Positions 35,985 through 45,043 of a DNA stretch of 64,000 bases are shown one piece after another; the first letter of the stretch is position 1, and each line of letters begins with the position of its first letter. The notes under the pieces were generated by a model. It was not told where the DNA came from, made no database searches, and worked only from the letters and a program-made list of their open reading frames with translations. The DNA is from Granulicella aggregans (GTDB lineage: Bacteria > Acidobacteriota > Terriglobia > Terriglobales > Acidobacteriaceae). The position numbers were made by a program, and so were the translations under genes. The DNA lies in NCBI RefSeq assembly GCF_014203275.1, contig NZ_JACHIP010000002.1:620001-684000 (forward strand), given 5' to 3'.

Positions 35985-38900
35985 TTAGAACTGGAAGTGA
36001 ACGGTGAACTGCAGTTGCCGCGGGTTGGTGGTTCCACCGATACCGGCCGGGAAGGGACCGCCACCGATGCTACCGCCGGTTTCAAGGTTGCCGTCCGGAG
36101 TAGCTAGGTTGATGTGGTTGAAGGCGTTGTAGGCGTCCATGCGGAACTGGGCGACATAACGCTCCTTGAAGGTGATGTTCTTGGAGATCGACATATCGGC
36201 GTTGAAGAAATGCGGACCGAAGGCCGAGTTACCACCAACATTACCAATCTGATCCAGCCCGGGGTACGTGAAGCCTGAAGGCAAAACGCCCTTTGTTCCA
36301 GACTTAGAGAAGAAGGTGATTCCGTTTCCTGGAACGCCCTTGATGCCGGTTTTGAGAGCGCCAACGTCGCCATTCACCCGGCACGGAGCGTCGCTCGGGA
36401 GCACAGCACTGCACTCGCTGTAGCTGAGTGTGTAGGGTAGGCCGCTCTGCCACTGAACGACAGGGCTGAACTCCCATCCTTCAACGAGGTAGTTGACGAC
36501 CGCGTTTGAGTTCCCGAGGAATTGCTTGCCGTGACCGAAGGGCAGCTGGTAGAGGCCGTATGCCGTAAAGGCCGAGCGGCGTACAGCGCTGTCCTGAATT
36601 CTCACAGCAGCTTTATCCCAGGTAGCAAGCCCGCTGGAGTTCGAGGTTGCGCGAGCGTAAGCGTAGTTGAGGTTGATGCTGAGCCCCTTGGTGTAAGCCT
36701 TGGTGAGCTTCGCCTGGATCGAGTTGTAGTGGGTGTCCTGGTTGTTGCCGTAGTAGGAGATATCCTGCGTCCATCCGCAGGGTCCCGTGCAGGCCGGCAG
36801 CGTGCCGTTTGTATAGCGGCGAAGTAGCGTCGTGTTCGAGGTTCCGCCGTCCGCTGCCACACCGGTCGTAACGGAACCGTCGTAATGGAGTGCTACGCCG
36901 TTTTGTGTAAAGGATGCAGGCAGGAAAACTGCAGGCTCATTCGGGTTAGTGTTGTTGCCGTCACCATCGCTCAGCGTATGCGTCCCCTTGTTGCCTACGT
37001 AGGCGACTTCGAGCGACAGGGTTGGGGTAATCGAGCGCTGGACCGCGGCGTTCCAAGCATCAAGCGTAGGCAGGCGCACCGTGAAAGGACGCGCCTTTAC
37101 GTTGACCTGGCTTCCGATGGAGGCCGTTGTGCCGGGCACATTCTGCTGGATGGATATCTGTCCAGCAGAGCTGATTGTGGGGACGCCAAACGCCTGCAGG
37201 GGGCTGGTTGCATTTGCTGGCGCACCCGTTGACAAGCCCATATTGACCGGAACCGCTGCGTTTGTAGGATCGCTGAGGTTGAAGGCGTAGCTGGTGTTGG
37301 TGCCAGTTCCGGTCAGCGACTGGTTGGCAAGCACCGGCAGGTTCTGCGTTACAACGTGGCCAAACTCAGATCCGAAGACGCCAAGATCGAAGCTACGACC
37401 GTATCCGGCGCGGATGACAGTCTTCTCGTTGTACTGGTAGGCAACGCCAAGACGAGGATTGTAGGCGTTCTTTGCGGCTCCCACACCCATGTTCAAAGGA
37501 ATGCCGCCCTCGCCCGCTACATTGATGAAACCGGTGGAAAGGTTGAGCAGAGCACCGTTGTCCTTACCGTTGACCCGCTCCGGAGCATAGTACTCGTATC
37601 TGAGACCAGCGTTGACCGTGAGTTTCTGGGTGACGCGCCATGTGTCCTGTCCGTAGAAGAAGTCGCGGGGCTGAAACTCCTTGGCATTGGCTTCGCCGGC
37701 GAAGGAGCTAGTGTAGCGATTGAAGCGGCTTACGTCTCCCAGAATGAACGTCGCCCAGCCGAGACCACCGGTGGAACCGTTGGAAGTTGGGCCCTCGTCA
37801 AAGTGATTTACCCCGGTACGGTCGGCGTCGCTCGGTACGCGCAGGTTACGCGCATAACGGATGTCGGCGCCGAACTTGATCGAGTGATTTCCGATCGTCT
37901 TAGTCCAGTTGTTGACGATCTGGAACTGGTCTTCCTTCTCCTTCAGCGGGCAGTTGCAGTGGTTCTGTTGCAAGCCGGTGCCAAACTGAGCACCCGTGTT
38001 TTGACCGCTGTTTTCCTGTGACGCGTTCGAGACGTTCAGGTCGGCAATGCGGATGTCCGGCGTTCCGTAGTTGACCGCTGTGCCGTCGTTTTCACCGAGA
38101 AACGGGAGGTTGGTGTTCCCAGGATCGTTCTTTGCCGTCGAGATGTTGTAGCGGAAGTAGCCCAGGCGGACGTCCGTAACAAGCTTTGCATTGACGACGA
38201 TGTCAGTTCCAAGAGCGAGTGAGTCGTTCGCGCCAAGCGATTTGCCACCGAAGCCCGCAATTCCCAGACCGGGGCCACCTGCCGCACCGAAGAGGCTTCC
38301 GCCACTGAGAACGTCGGTAAAGCGGCTAAACCTACCGAAGACGTGCATCCTCTGGTTCAGAGTCGCGTCACCACGCACATCCCACTGGTTGCTGTTGAAG
38401 ATACCGTTGCCGGTGCCAGCATAGTTATTGTAGAGACCGTTGTCGTTAGCGGTAGACGGTGTCTGATTGGGAGTCTTTCCGCCAGCAAGGAGCAGCGCGA
38501 AGAGCTTCTGCGCACGCGGAGAGACCTGGCTCAGCGGGATCATATTTTGCGCGTAGGGCGTTGTTTTTCCGGCGACGGTGTTGTCATAGATCTGGAACCC
38601 GTAGGGCAGATACTCACTAAAGTCGCAGAACGCACCGGCAGCGCCGGTGCAGCTTTGAAGAGCACGAAGTGACGGGACAGAGCCGAGGCCCGAACCACCC
38701 ACACGTTGCCGCACACCCTGGTAGTCCCCGAAGAAGAATATTTTGTCCTTCAGTACGGGACCGCCGATGGAGCCACCGAACTGGTTCTTCAGACCACCGG
38801 GATATCCCGCTGCCTTGGTTACTGTAAAGGGGTCGCGAGCGAGGTTAGCATTGCTCTCACGATTGTCGAACGCCGAACCGTGGAATGCGTTGGTACCAGA

Positions 38901-39656
38901 TTTCGTCTGTACGGTTTGAACCGACGATACCGCCTTGCCGAATTCAGCGTCGAAGTTCTGCGTCGCAATTTTGACTTCGGACATGGATTCCGAGTTCGGA
39001 TTGACGACGATGATTCCGAGAATCGGATCCTGGTTGTCGGTACCGTCGAGGGTGTAGTTGACGCCGCCGAAGGCCTGGCCGTCGACCTGGATCTGCTTGG
39101 AGCCCTGCGGGTTTTCTGAGGCGGCATGAGCCCATCCGAGCTGTACGGCGCCGGGCAGCAGGAGCTGCAGGTTGGTGAAGTTATGATCCGGGATCGGGAG
39201 TTCGCCGATCTCCTGAGTGTTGAAGGTCGTCGCGACGTCTGCGCGGTCAGTCTTCAACTGCGGAACCTGGTCGGCGGAGACTTCAACGACCTGATCGGAC
39301 GAGCCGATGGTCAGGATAGCCGCGACGTTCAGCGAGTCGTCGGCGTGAACCTCCATGCCTTTCTGCTCAAATCCTTTGAAGCCCTGGGCACTGACCTTGA
39401 CGGAGTATGTGTCCGGGATCAGGTGGCTTGCGGTGAACTGGCCGTCGCCGTTGCTGGTGACGGTGATCGATGTGCCCTTGGCAACGTCGCTTACAACGAC
39501 GGTGGCGTTAGGAATTGCCGCACCTGTGGAATCGGTAACCGTTCCGGCGATTTGCCCAAAGATTGCTTGTGCCAGCGCACTGTGACCGGAGGCCAGAAGA
39601 ACGGCGACCACGCCCACAGCGAGCGACAACCTTAGATATTGAAACTTACTTCTCAT
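35985..39656 (-). CDS. Oar-like TonB-dependent receptor (carboxypeptidase-regulatory domain)
   Basis: Outer-membrane receptor of 1223 aa. Signal peptide ends near HSALAQ. The N-terminal Ig-like carboxypeptidase-regulatory domain starts IAGTVTDSTGAAIPNA. It is followed by a plug domain (VQTKSGTNAFHGSAF marks its end) and a large beta-barrel ending in an aromatic C-terminus (FTVHFQF). ATG at 39656 has GGGGGAG just upstream. The position next to a GH13 alpha-glucosidase and a GH63-like hydrolase suggests uptake of alpha-glucan oligosaccharides. Acidobacterial Oar-like receptors are numerous and mostly uncharacterised, so the ligand is inference. The divergent promoter region holds a pair of inverted candidate operator sites. 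Confidence 0.88.
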   Translation of the reverse strand: MRSKFQYLRLSLAVGVVAVLLASGHSALAQAIFGQIAGTVTDSTGAAIPNATVVVSDVAKGTSITVTSNGDGQFTASHLIPDTYSVKVSAQGFKGFEQKGMEVHADDSLNVAAILTIGSSDQVVEVSADQVPQLKTDRADVATTFNTQEIGELPIPDHNFTNLQLLLPGAVQLGWAHAASENPQGSKQIQVDGQAFGGVNYTLDGTDNQDPILGIIVVNPNSESMSEVKIATQNFDAEFGKAVSSVQTVQTKSGTNAFHGSAFDNRESNANLARDPFTVTKAAGYPGGLKNQFGGSIGGPVLKDKIFFFGDYQGVRQRVGGSGLGSVPSLRALQSCTGAAGAFCDFSEYLPYGFQIYDNTVAGKTTPYAQNMIPLSQVSPRAQKLFALLLAGGKTPNQTPSTANDNGLYNNYAGTGNGIFNSNQWDVRGDATLNQRMHVFGRFSRFTDVLSGGSLFGAAGGPGLGIAGFGGKSLGANDSLALGTDIVVNAKLVTDVRLGYFRYNISTAKNDPGNTNLPFLGENDGTAVNYGTPDIRIADLNVSNASQENSGQNTGAQFGTGLQQNHCNCPLKEKEDQFQIVNNWTKTIGNHSIKFGADIRYARNLRVPSDADRTGVNHFDEGPTSNGSTGGLGWATFILGDVSRFNRYTSSFAGEANAKEFQPRDFFYGQDTWRVTQKLTVNAGLRYEYYAPERVNGKDNGALLNLSTGFINVAGEGGIPLNMGVGAAKNAYNPRLGVAYQYNEKTVIRAGYGRSFDLGVFGSEFGHVVTQNLPVLANQSLTGTGTNTSYAFNLSDPTNAAVPVNMGLSTGAPANATSPLQAFGVPTISSAGQISIQQNVPGTTASIGSQVNVKARPFTVRLPTLDAWNAAVQRSITPTLSLEVAYVGNKGTHTLSDGDGNNTNPNEPAVFLPASFTQNGVALHYDGSVTTGVAADGGTSNTTLLRRYTNGTLPACTGPCGWTQDISYYGNNQDTHYNSIQAKLTKAYTKGLSINLNYAYARATSNSSGLATWDKAAVRIQDSAVRRSAFTAYGLYQLPFGHGKQFLGNSNAVVNYLVEGWEFSPVVQWQSGLPYTLSYSECSAVLPSDAPCRVNGDVGALKTGIKGVPGNGITFFSKSGTKGVLPSGFTYPGLDQIGNVGGNSAFGPHFFNADMSISKNITFKERYVAQFRMDAYNAFNHINLATPDGNLETGGSIGGGPFPAGIGGTTNPRQLQFTVHFQF

Positions 39657-40094
39657 GTCACTCCCCCTCAAAATTGCGTTCCTTGCTTCTTTGCGTTCAG
39701 TTCACTCTGGCTTATTGGCCTACTGGCGGAACAGCCCTGCGCTTGTCAAAGGCGCTTCCTCTTTGGGAAGAGACTGGTTCCACTGAAAGTGAAGTTTCGA
39801 TTGCGCTGGTAACCCTAATGACGGCGTTGCGGAGTTGTCAACTGTTTTATCGGGGAGCTCGGGGTTTTTTGTCCCACAAATGCTATGACAATTGTTTTTG
39901 AGGTAACGATTTCTTGAATATGGTGGATAATCGCTTGGCTTCAGCGTTTCCGAGCGCATTTCCATTGCGCCCGAACGGTTTTGAGAAATCGTTTACTTGA
40001 AATCCGCCCCGTTACTGATCGAATGACATGACAGCTTGTTCCCCTTCAGCAAGGGAATGCTATATTTCTCAACGTTGTCTCTGGAGGCCCTTCG
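39657..40094. promoter_or_regulatory. Divergent promoter region, TonB receptor / alpha-glucosidase
   Basis: 438 bp without a gene, AT-richer than its surroundings. AACGATTTCT at 39905-39914 and its exact inverted copy AGAAATCGTT at 39984-39993 could be two sites for one regulator. The second has a LacI-like palindromic core (AAA-TCG-TTT). A possible promoter for the glucosidase is TTGTTC (40036) with TATATT (40061), spacing 19. GGAGG lies 7 nt before the ATG at 40095. Confidence 0.45.
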
Positions 40095-41933
40095 ATGGAC
40101 TTGTACTCCGCCCGCGTCTGCCTGCTTGAAGGTACCCGCGCCCTTCGCCGCGCGGCTGTAGCGACATTCGCTTTGGCAACAATCGCTTCCCTAACCTGGG
40201 CGTTCCCGGTATTGTCTGCGGAAGCTCAAGCGGGCTCGGCTGGCGCCGATACGTGGTGGAAACACGCGGTGGTGTACGAGATCTATCCGCGGTCGTTTCT
40301 GGACTCGAACGGCGACGGTGTAGGCGACCTGAACGGCATCACCCAGCGCATGGGATATCTACATGATCTGGGAGTCGACGCGATCTGGATTGCTCCGATG
40401 TACCCGTCGCCGCAGATGGACTTTGGGTACGACATTTCGGACTATGAGGCTGTCGATCCGCAGTACGGAACGCTCGCGGACTTCGACCGGCTAGTGGCGG
40501 AGGGCAAGAAGCGCGACGTCCGGGTGGTGCTGGACATGGTGTTGAACCACACCTCCGACAAGAGCCAGTGGTTTATCGATTCAGCGAGCTCGCGCACCAA
40601 TCCGAAACATGACTGGTATGTGTGGAACGATGGCATCCCGGCCGGCTCGGCGGGCGTGACGGCGCTGCAGAAGAAGTATGAGCATGAGGGGAAGGTCCCG
40701 CCGAATAACTGGGTGTCCATCTTTGGCGGCTCGCCGTGGGAGTGGGTGGCGGCGGTGCATCAGTTCTACTATCACGAGTTTGAGAAGGAGTAGCCGGATC
40801 TGAACTGGCGCAATCCCGTGGTCGAGAAGGCCTGCTTCGATGCAATGCGTTTCTGGCTGGATCGTGGCGTGGCGGGCTTCCGGCTGGACGCGATTCCTAC
40901 GCTGTTTGAAGATCCGCAGCTGCGCAATGAACCTGAGACCGGCGGAACGAATGCCTATGGCGACCCGGCGGTGAGCGACATCTATACCAGTAACCTGCCG
41001 GAGGTGCATGACGTGATCCGGCGGATGCGGGCGATGGTAGCTACCTATCCGGGCGACCGGGTGCTGATCGGCGAGACGTATCTGCCGAACACCGCGGAGC
41101 TGGACAAGTGGTACGGCGGCGAGGCGAAGAATGAACTGCAGCTTCCGATGGACATGCTGATCGGAATGAATGGCGATCACGCGAAGCTTGACGTTGCGAA
41201 GTTTCGGCAGCATCTCGAAGAGGTGCAGACGCAGGTGCATGGGTCGCAGCCGCTGATCGTCTTCGATAACCACGACAATATGCGCGCCATCGACCGCTAT
41301 GGCGACGGCGTGCATAACGGCGAGATCAACAAGCTGCTGGCGACGATGCTCTTCACTACGAAGGCTACGGCGCTGATGTACTACGGCGAGGAGCTTGGCA
41401 TGCCGACGACCACGCCGACGCGCAAGGAAGATGTGCGAGACCCAACCGGACTTGCCGGCTGGCCCAAGGAGAAGGGCCGAGACGGCGAACGGACACCGAT
41501 GCAGTGGACGACGGGTCCGCAAGCCGGGTTCAGCACAAATCCAAAGACGTGGCTGCCGATCCCTTCGAGCTACAAAACGATCAACGTAGCTGTGGAGTCG
41601 AGGGAACCGGGTTCTCAGCTTGAGTGGTTCAAGAAACTGATCGAGCTTCGTCGCACAACGCCCGCGTTGCGCGACGGGAAGATGACGATGCTCGATACGA
41701 GCAACAATGACGTGCTCTCCTACGTTCGTTCGACCGGGTCGGGATCGGCGGTAGTAGTTGCGATGAACTGCACGGCGGAGGCGAAGACGATCTCCCTGGA
41801 CTTGAGCGGCGCGGGCGTTGCGGGCACGAAGGTGAAGACGCTGGCGACGGATGCGGCTTCGTTGAAGTCGACAGGCACGCTGACAAGTGTCACGCTGCCA
41901 CCGTTCGCGAGCTGGGTTGCAAGCGTGGAGTAG
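40095..41933 (+). pseudogene. GH13 alpha-glucosidase interrupted by in-frame amber codon
   Basis: One continuous 612-codon gene for an exported GH13 alpha-glucosidase, split by TAG at 40791-40793 (codon 233). The sequence around it reads FEKE-stop-PDLNWRNP; relatives have Gln there (KQPDLNW), so a single C-to-T change of CAG explains it. Both sides stay in the same frame. All catalytic residues lie downstream of the stop: nucleophile D265 in GFRLDAIP, acid E327 in LIGETYLPN and D394 in FDNHDN. A signal peptide ends near SAEAQA, and the N-terminal barrel motifs (DAIWIAPMYPSP, VLDMVLNHTSD) are upstream. Without suppression only an inactive 232-aa fragment is made. GTG at 40818 could not restart a full barrel. 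It may be a recent mutation or sequencing error. Confidence 0.88.
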
Positions 41934-44405
41934 CTACCAACGAATCGTAACCATCTGCGTTACATATCCTGAACCGGGGGCGAAGTCGACATGCAGCTTG
42001 TCTGCATCGAGCTTCGCCCCTTCGATCTTCATGGCTATTTTGGGATCGTTGAGGCGCAGGTTAAGGAGCGATTGAGTGCCACCCATGGCTTCGAGTTCGA
42101 GGCGCAGCGAGTGGGACTCGTAAACCTCGCTGAGAACTTTCATCTGCTCGGTGCGTGAGCCGGGTGTCGGCAGGCCATGGCTGATGGCGACTTCGACCGC
42201 TGGCAGCGGGAGACGCAACGTAACTCCATCGCCCGATGCCCTGGCGAGGCGGAGCTTTGCCCCCGCGGGCTGGTGCAAGGAGACGACGAGTGTGGACCGT
42301 TCGCGCTGAAACGAGAGATCGACCATAGAATCGCCGACGTGAATGCGCTTCACTTCAGCACTGGTCCAGTCTGCGGGGAGGTGAGGTTCGACAGTGATCT
42401 CATGCTTCAGCGCGTCGACGCCGATGCCGAACATGCCGCGCAGGACCGGTGTGATGACCATGGCGGAAGACCATAGCTGGTGGCTGGTGCTGCGACCGAA
42501 GGGTTCGAAGAGATCGCCTGATAGCAGTTCGGTTACGGCACCGATGTCCTGCGCGTGGGTCAGATCGGCGTTCTGCATGGCGCTTTGATAGCCGGCGAGC
42601 GCGTTGCCGGAGCGGTACTGTGCGATGGATGCCCAGCCGGTGAAGAGCGGCCAGACCGAACCCTGGTGGTAGCTCATGGGGTCGTAGAGCGGGTCGCTGG
42701 CGGCGATGTCACGCGCGCCCCAATCGGTCGCGAAGTCGTGCGAAGCCCAGCGGCGAAGGCTGGCTTGAGGGTGGTCAATTCCCTTGCCGCCGTTCCACCA
42801 GGCGATGGAAGGATAGATGGTCGCGGTAGTGTCGAGCGTGCCGTTATTCTGGCTGAAGGCGTAGGTATTGGATGGGGCACTGTAATACTCGTGTTCGATC
42901 GTGTCATGGAGCTTTGCCGCGCGAGTCTTTGCTGCGGTCGAGATATCTCCCGAACCGAGCAACGTGGCGAGGTCGCTCATCGCTCGCGATGCCTGCTCAT
43001 CGAGCAGGGCAAGATAGACTTCCTGCTTCGGCATGCCGGGAGGCCAGCTTTCGACCCAGCCGGTTCCCTGCGCGTTGTCGTAGATGCCGTCGCCATCGGC
43101 GTCGTGCGTGGTCTCGAAGGTCCATGCGTTCATCACGGCGTCGCGGTGCGTCTGTAGAAACGCAACGTCGCCGGTGCTGCGGACGTAGTCGAGCATGGCG
43201 GTGAGGAAGAGCGGGGTGGCATCGGCGGCGGCGTATTCGTAGGGTAGGGATCTCCAGTCAAGTTCACCTGCGGTCTGCGAGTACTCGTGCATGACCTTTC
43301 CGTCGGCGCGCTGGCGCCTCATCAGAAACTCAAGCTCGGTTTTGGCGAGCGCGTGATCGCCGTAACTGTCGATGGCGTAGAGCGTGTAGAGCGAGTCACG
43401 TCCGAAGAACCATCCGAAGCCGGGCCGAGCGGAGTCGCCCGAGGCAAAGTATCCGGCGACGAGGCCGACCTCGCCATCGGGAGCGCGGGCCTGGAGTTGG
43501 TCGATGGACGTCTCGGCCCAGGAGAAGTCTTCGTTCAGTCCAGCGTCGGGCGTGACGATCTCGGTGATCGTCTGTTCCTCCTTGCGATAGCGATCAGCGT
43601 GTGCCGCGTAAAGCGAGGGGATCTGGTCGTCGACCTCGGCGAGCTTTGCACGCAGGGCGGTGCTGGAGGCAGTAGCCTTCGTGCTGCCGACGGCCATCAG
43701 CAAGGGATAGAACTTATCGCGATCGGTCTTCGGATCGATGTGCAGGCGGAACTCGAGCGGATGAGTCTGAGGCTGTTCCTGATAGGGAGCCATGATGCCT
43801 GAGGTTGCACCGGGAAGAGCGACCGCGCCGGCAAAGTCGTCGAAGTCTGAGTGGAGGACGTAGAGGCCTGACTTGCCTTCGGAGACCCACTCCGGTGAAG
43901 GCTGGCCGCTGCTGAGCGCCGGCCACATCTTGCGCAGTTCGCCGGTGAAGCGGAAGGTGAGGTCGACCGGGCGGACGGAGTCGACCTGAAAGAGGACAGC
44001 GGCACCGGTGCCCTCGGGCATTTCGTTGGGCGCGAACATGATCTGGCGCAACGTCATGGCGATGTGCGAGTAGGTGATGGTGGTGCGGTCGGGGCGCACC
44101 TCGATCTCTCGGGCCATGGAGTTGAGGTCGAGCGGAACGGGGTAGCCTTCGATGTTCGCCTCGATGGTCATGTGGCTTAGCAGCTTGACCGGAAGTACCC
44201 AGCCTTCGAAGACTCCCTGCTGCTGGCCCACGATGACACCACGCTGGCCTGCGACGGTAAAGGGAACCTTCGTTTGCACGCCCTGGCGAAGCATGGGGCC
44301 ATCGGTTCGCAATGGGAAGGCACTTAGAGGATGGAGGGCTGGCTGCTGCGCCGCCGCGTGGATCGTTGAAAGTGCGAGTATGGAAGCGAGCGCGCGGTAC
44401 AACAT
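41934..44405 (-). CDS. GH63/MGH1-like (alpha/alpha)6 glycoside hydrolase
   Basis: Exported glycosidase of 823 aa from the chosen start. The signal peptide is ALASILALSTIHAAAQ; AGGGG precedes ATG 44405, while the frame extends to 44474. The N-terminal half is a beta-sandwich domain. The catalytic (alpha/alpha)6 barrel spans about residues 310-680 and contains FGWFFGRDSLYTLYAID, GKVMHEYSQTAGELDW and YHQGSVWPLFTGW, the pattern of MGH1-type/GH63 and amylo-alpha-1,6-glucosidase families. A C-terminal beta-domain ends it. It converges on the alpha-glucosidase gene, with the stop codons touching. It should trim alpha-linked glucose or glucosylglycerate-type substrates; the exact family number needs a profile search. 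Confidence 0.82.
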   Translation of the reverse strand: MLYRALASILALSTIHAAAQQPALHPLSAFPLRTDGPMLRQGVQTKVPFTVAGQRGVIVGQQQGVFEGWVLPVKLLSHMTIEANIEGYPVPLDLNSMAREIEVRPDRTTITYSHIAMTLRQIMFAPNEMPEGTGAAVLFQVDSVRPVDLTFRFTGELRKMWPALSSGQPSPEWVSEGKSGLYVLHSDFDDFAGAVALPGATSGIMAPYQEQPQTHPLEFRLHIDPKTDRDKFYPLLMAVGSTKATASSTALRAKLAEVDDQIPSLYAAHADRYRKEEQTITEIVTPDAGLNEDFSWAETSIDQLQARAPDGEVGLVAGYFASGDSARPGFGWFFGRDSLYTLYAIDSYGDHALAKTELEFLMRRQRADGKVMHEYSQTAGELDWRSLPYEYAAADATPLFLTAMLDYVRSTGDVAFLQTHRDAVMNAWTFETTHDADGDGIYDNAQGTGWVESWPPGMPKQEVYLALLDEQASRAMSDLATLLGSGDISTAAKTRAAKLHDTIEHEYYSAPSNTYAFSQNNGTLDTTATIYPSIAWWNGGKGIDHPQASLRRWASHDFATDWGARDIAASDPLYDPMSYHQGSVWPLFTGWASIAQYRSGNALAGYQSAMQNADLTHAQDIGAVTELLSGDLFEPFGRSTSHQLWSSAMVITPVLRGMFGIGVDALKHEITVEPHLPADWTSAEVKRIHVGDSMVDLSFQRERSTLVVSLHQPAGAKLRLARASGDGVTLRLPLPAVEVAISHGLPTPGSRTEQMKVLSEVYESHSLRLELEAMGGTQSLLNLRLNDPKIAMKIEGAKLDADKLHVDFAPGSGYVTQMVTIRW

Positions 44406-44476
44406 GGAGACACCCCTTGAAAGCGACCTAATTCTACCTTGCAAACTGTAGAGCCAGTTCCGTAGGATGAGCACCT

Positions 44477-45043
44477 ATGAAGACCGTAATTTCTGTTCGA
44501 TCGATGCTGCTTGCGGCTGCCCTGCTCTCCTCCCCTATTACTATTTTTTACGGTGCAGCGTTGCAGGCCCAGAGTTCTACTGCGACTGCGAAGGTTGGCA
44601 TCCTCAACCGCGAACAGGCGGCAGCGATTCTGCCAGAGAAGGTCTTCTACCGCGGACTGTCGGCTCCTATCCAGGCACGCAACTCGGGCGGCGTAAGGTT
44701 TGCGGATTCGAAGCTGGTGTTGACGGCGCTGGTGGATACATCGGGCTACTCGACGGCGGTGAAGGAGACCTACCAGGCCTACCTGATTACCGAGGTGCCG
44801 CTGATGCTGGGCGATCAAAAGCTCGCTCCTGGCGCTTATGGCTTCGGCTTCATTGCGGACGACAAGATGGTGGTGATGGACCTTGGAGCGAACCAGTTGC
44901 TCTCGACGACAACGACGCGGGATGCCGCGCTGCCGAGACCGAACCCACTCCAGGTGCTGCCTGATCCAGGCTCCGCCAGCCGTTACCGCCTTTACCTGGG
45001 CCGCAGCTATGTCACGTTTGAAGCTGCGCCGAAGCAGAACTAG
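44477..45043 (+). CDS. Exported protein of unknown function
   Basis: Protein of 188 aa with a signal peptide (LLAAALLSSPITIFYGAAL) that I do not recognise. The mature part is about 150 residues, predominantly beta: REQAAAILPEKVFYRG, then a strand-rich core with VKETYQAYLITEVPL, LAPGAYGFGF and YRLYLGRSYVTF. No Cys, no metal motif, no repeats. It begins an operon, its stop abutting the ATG of the TPR gene, which is followed by the multiheme cytochrome. It may be an envelope accessory protein of that system. Divergent from the GH gene, with only 71 bp between the two starts. Confidence 0.75.
   Translation: MKTVISVRSMLLAAALLSSPITIFYGAALQAQSSTATAKVGILNREQAAAILPEKVFYRGLSAPIQARNSGGVRFADSKLVLTALVDTSGYSTAVKETYQAYLITEVPLMLGDQKLAPGAYGFGFIADDKMVVMDLGANQLLSTTTTRDAALPRPNPLQVLPDPGSASRYRLYLGRSYVTFEAAPKQN

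Noticed and set aside
40818..41933. Separate glycosidase gene starting at GTG 40818
   Set aside because: It starts in the middle of a (beta/alpha)8 barrel, lacks a start signal, and continues the upstream frame exactly. A nonsense mutation explains both halves better.
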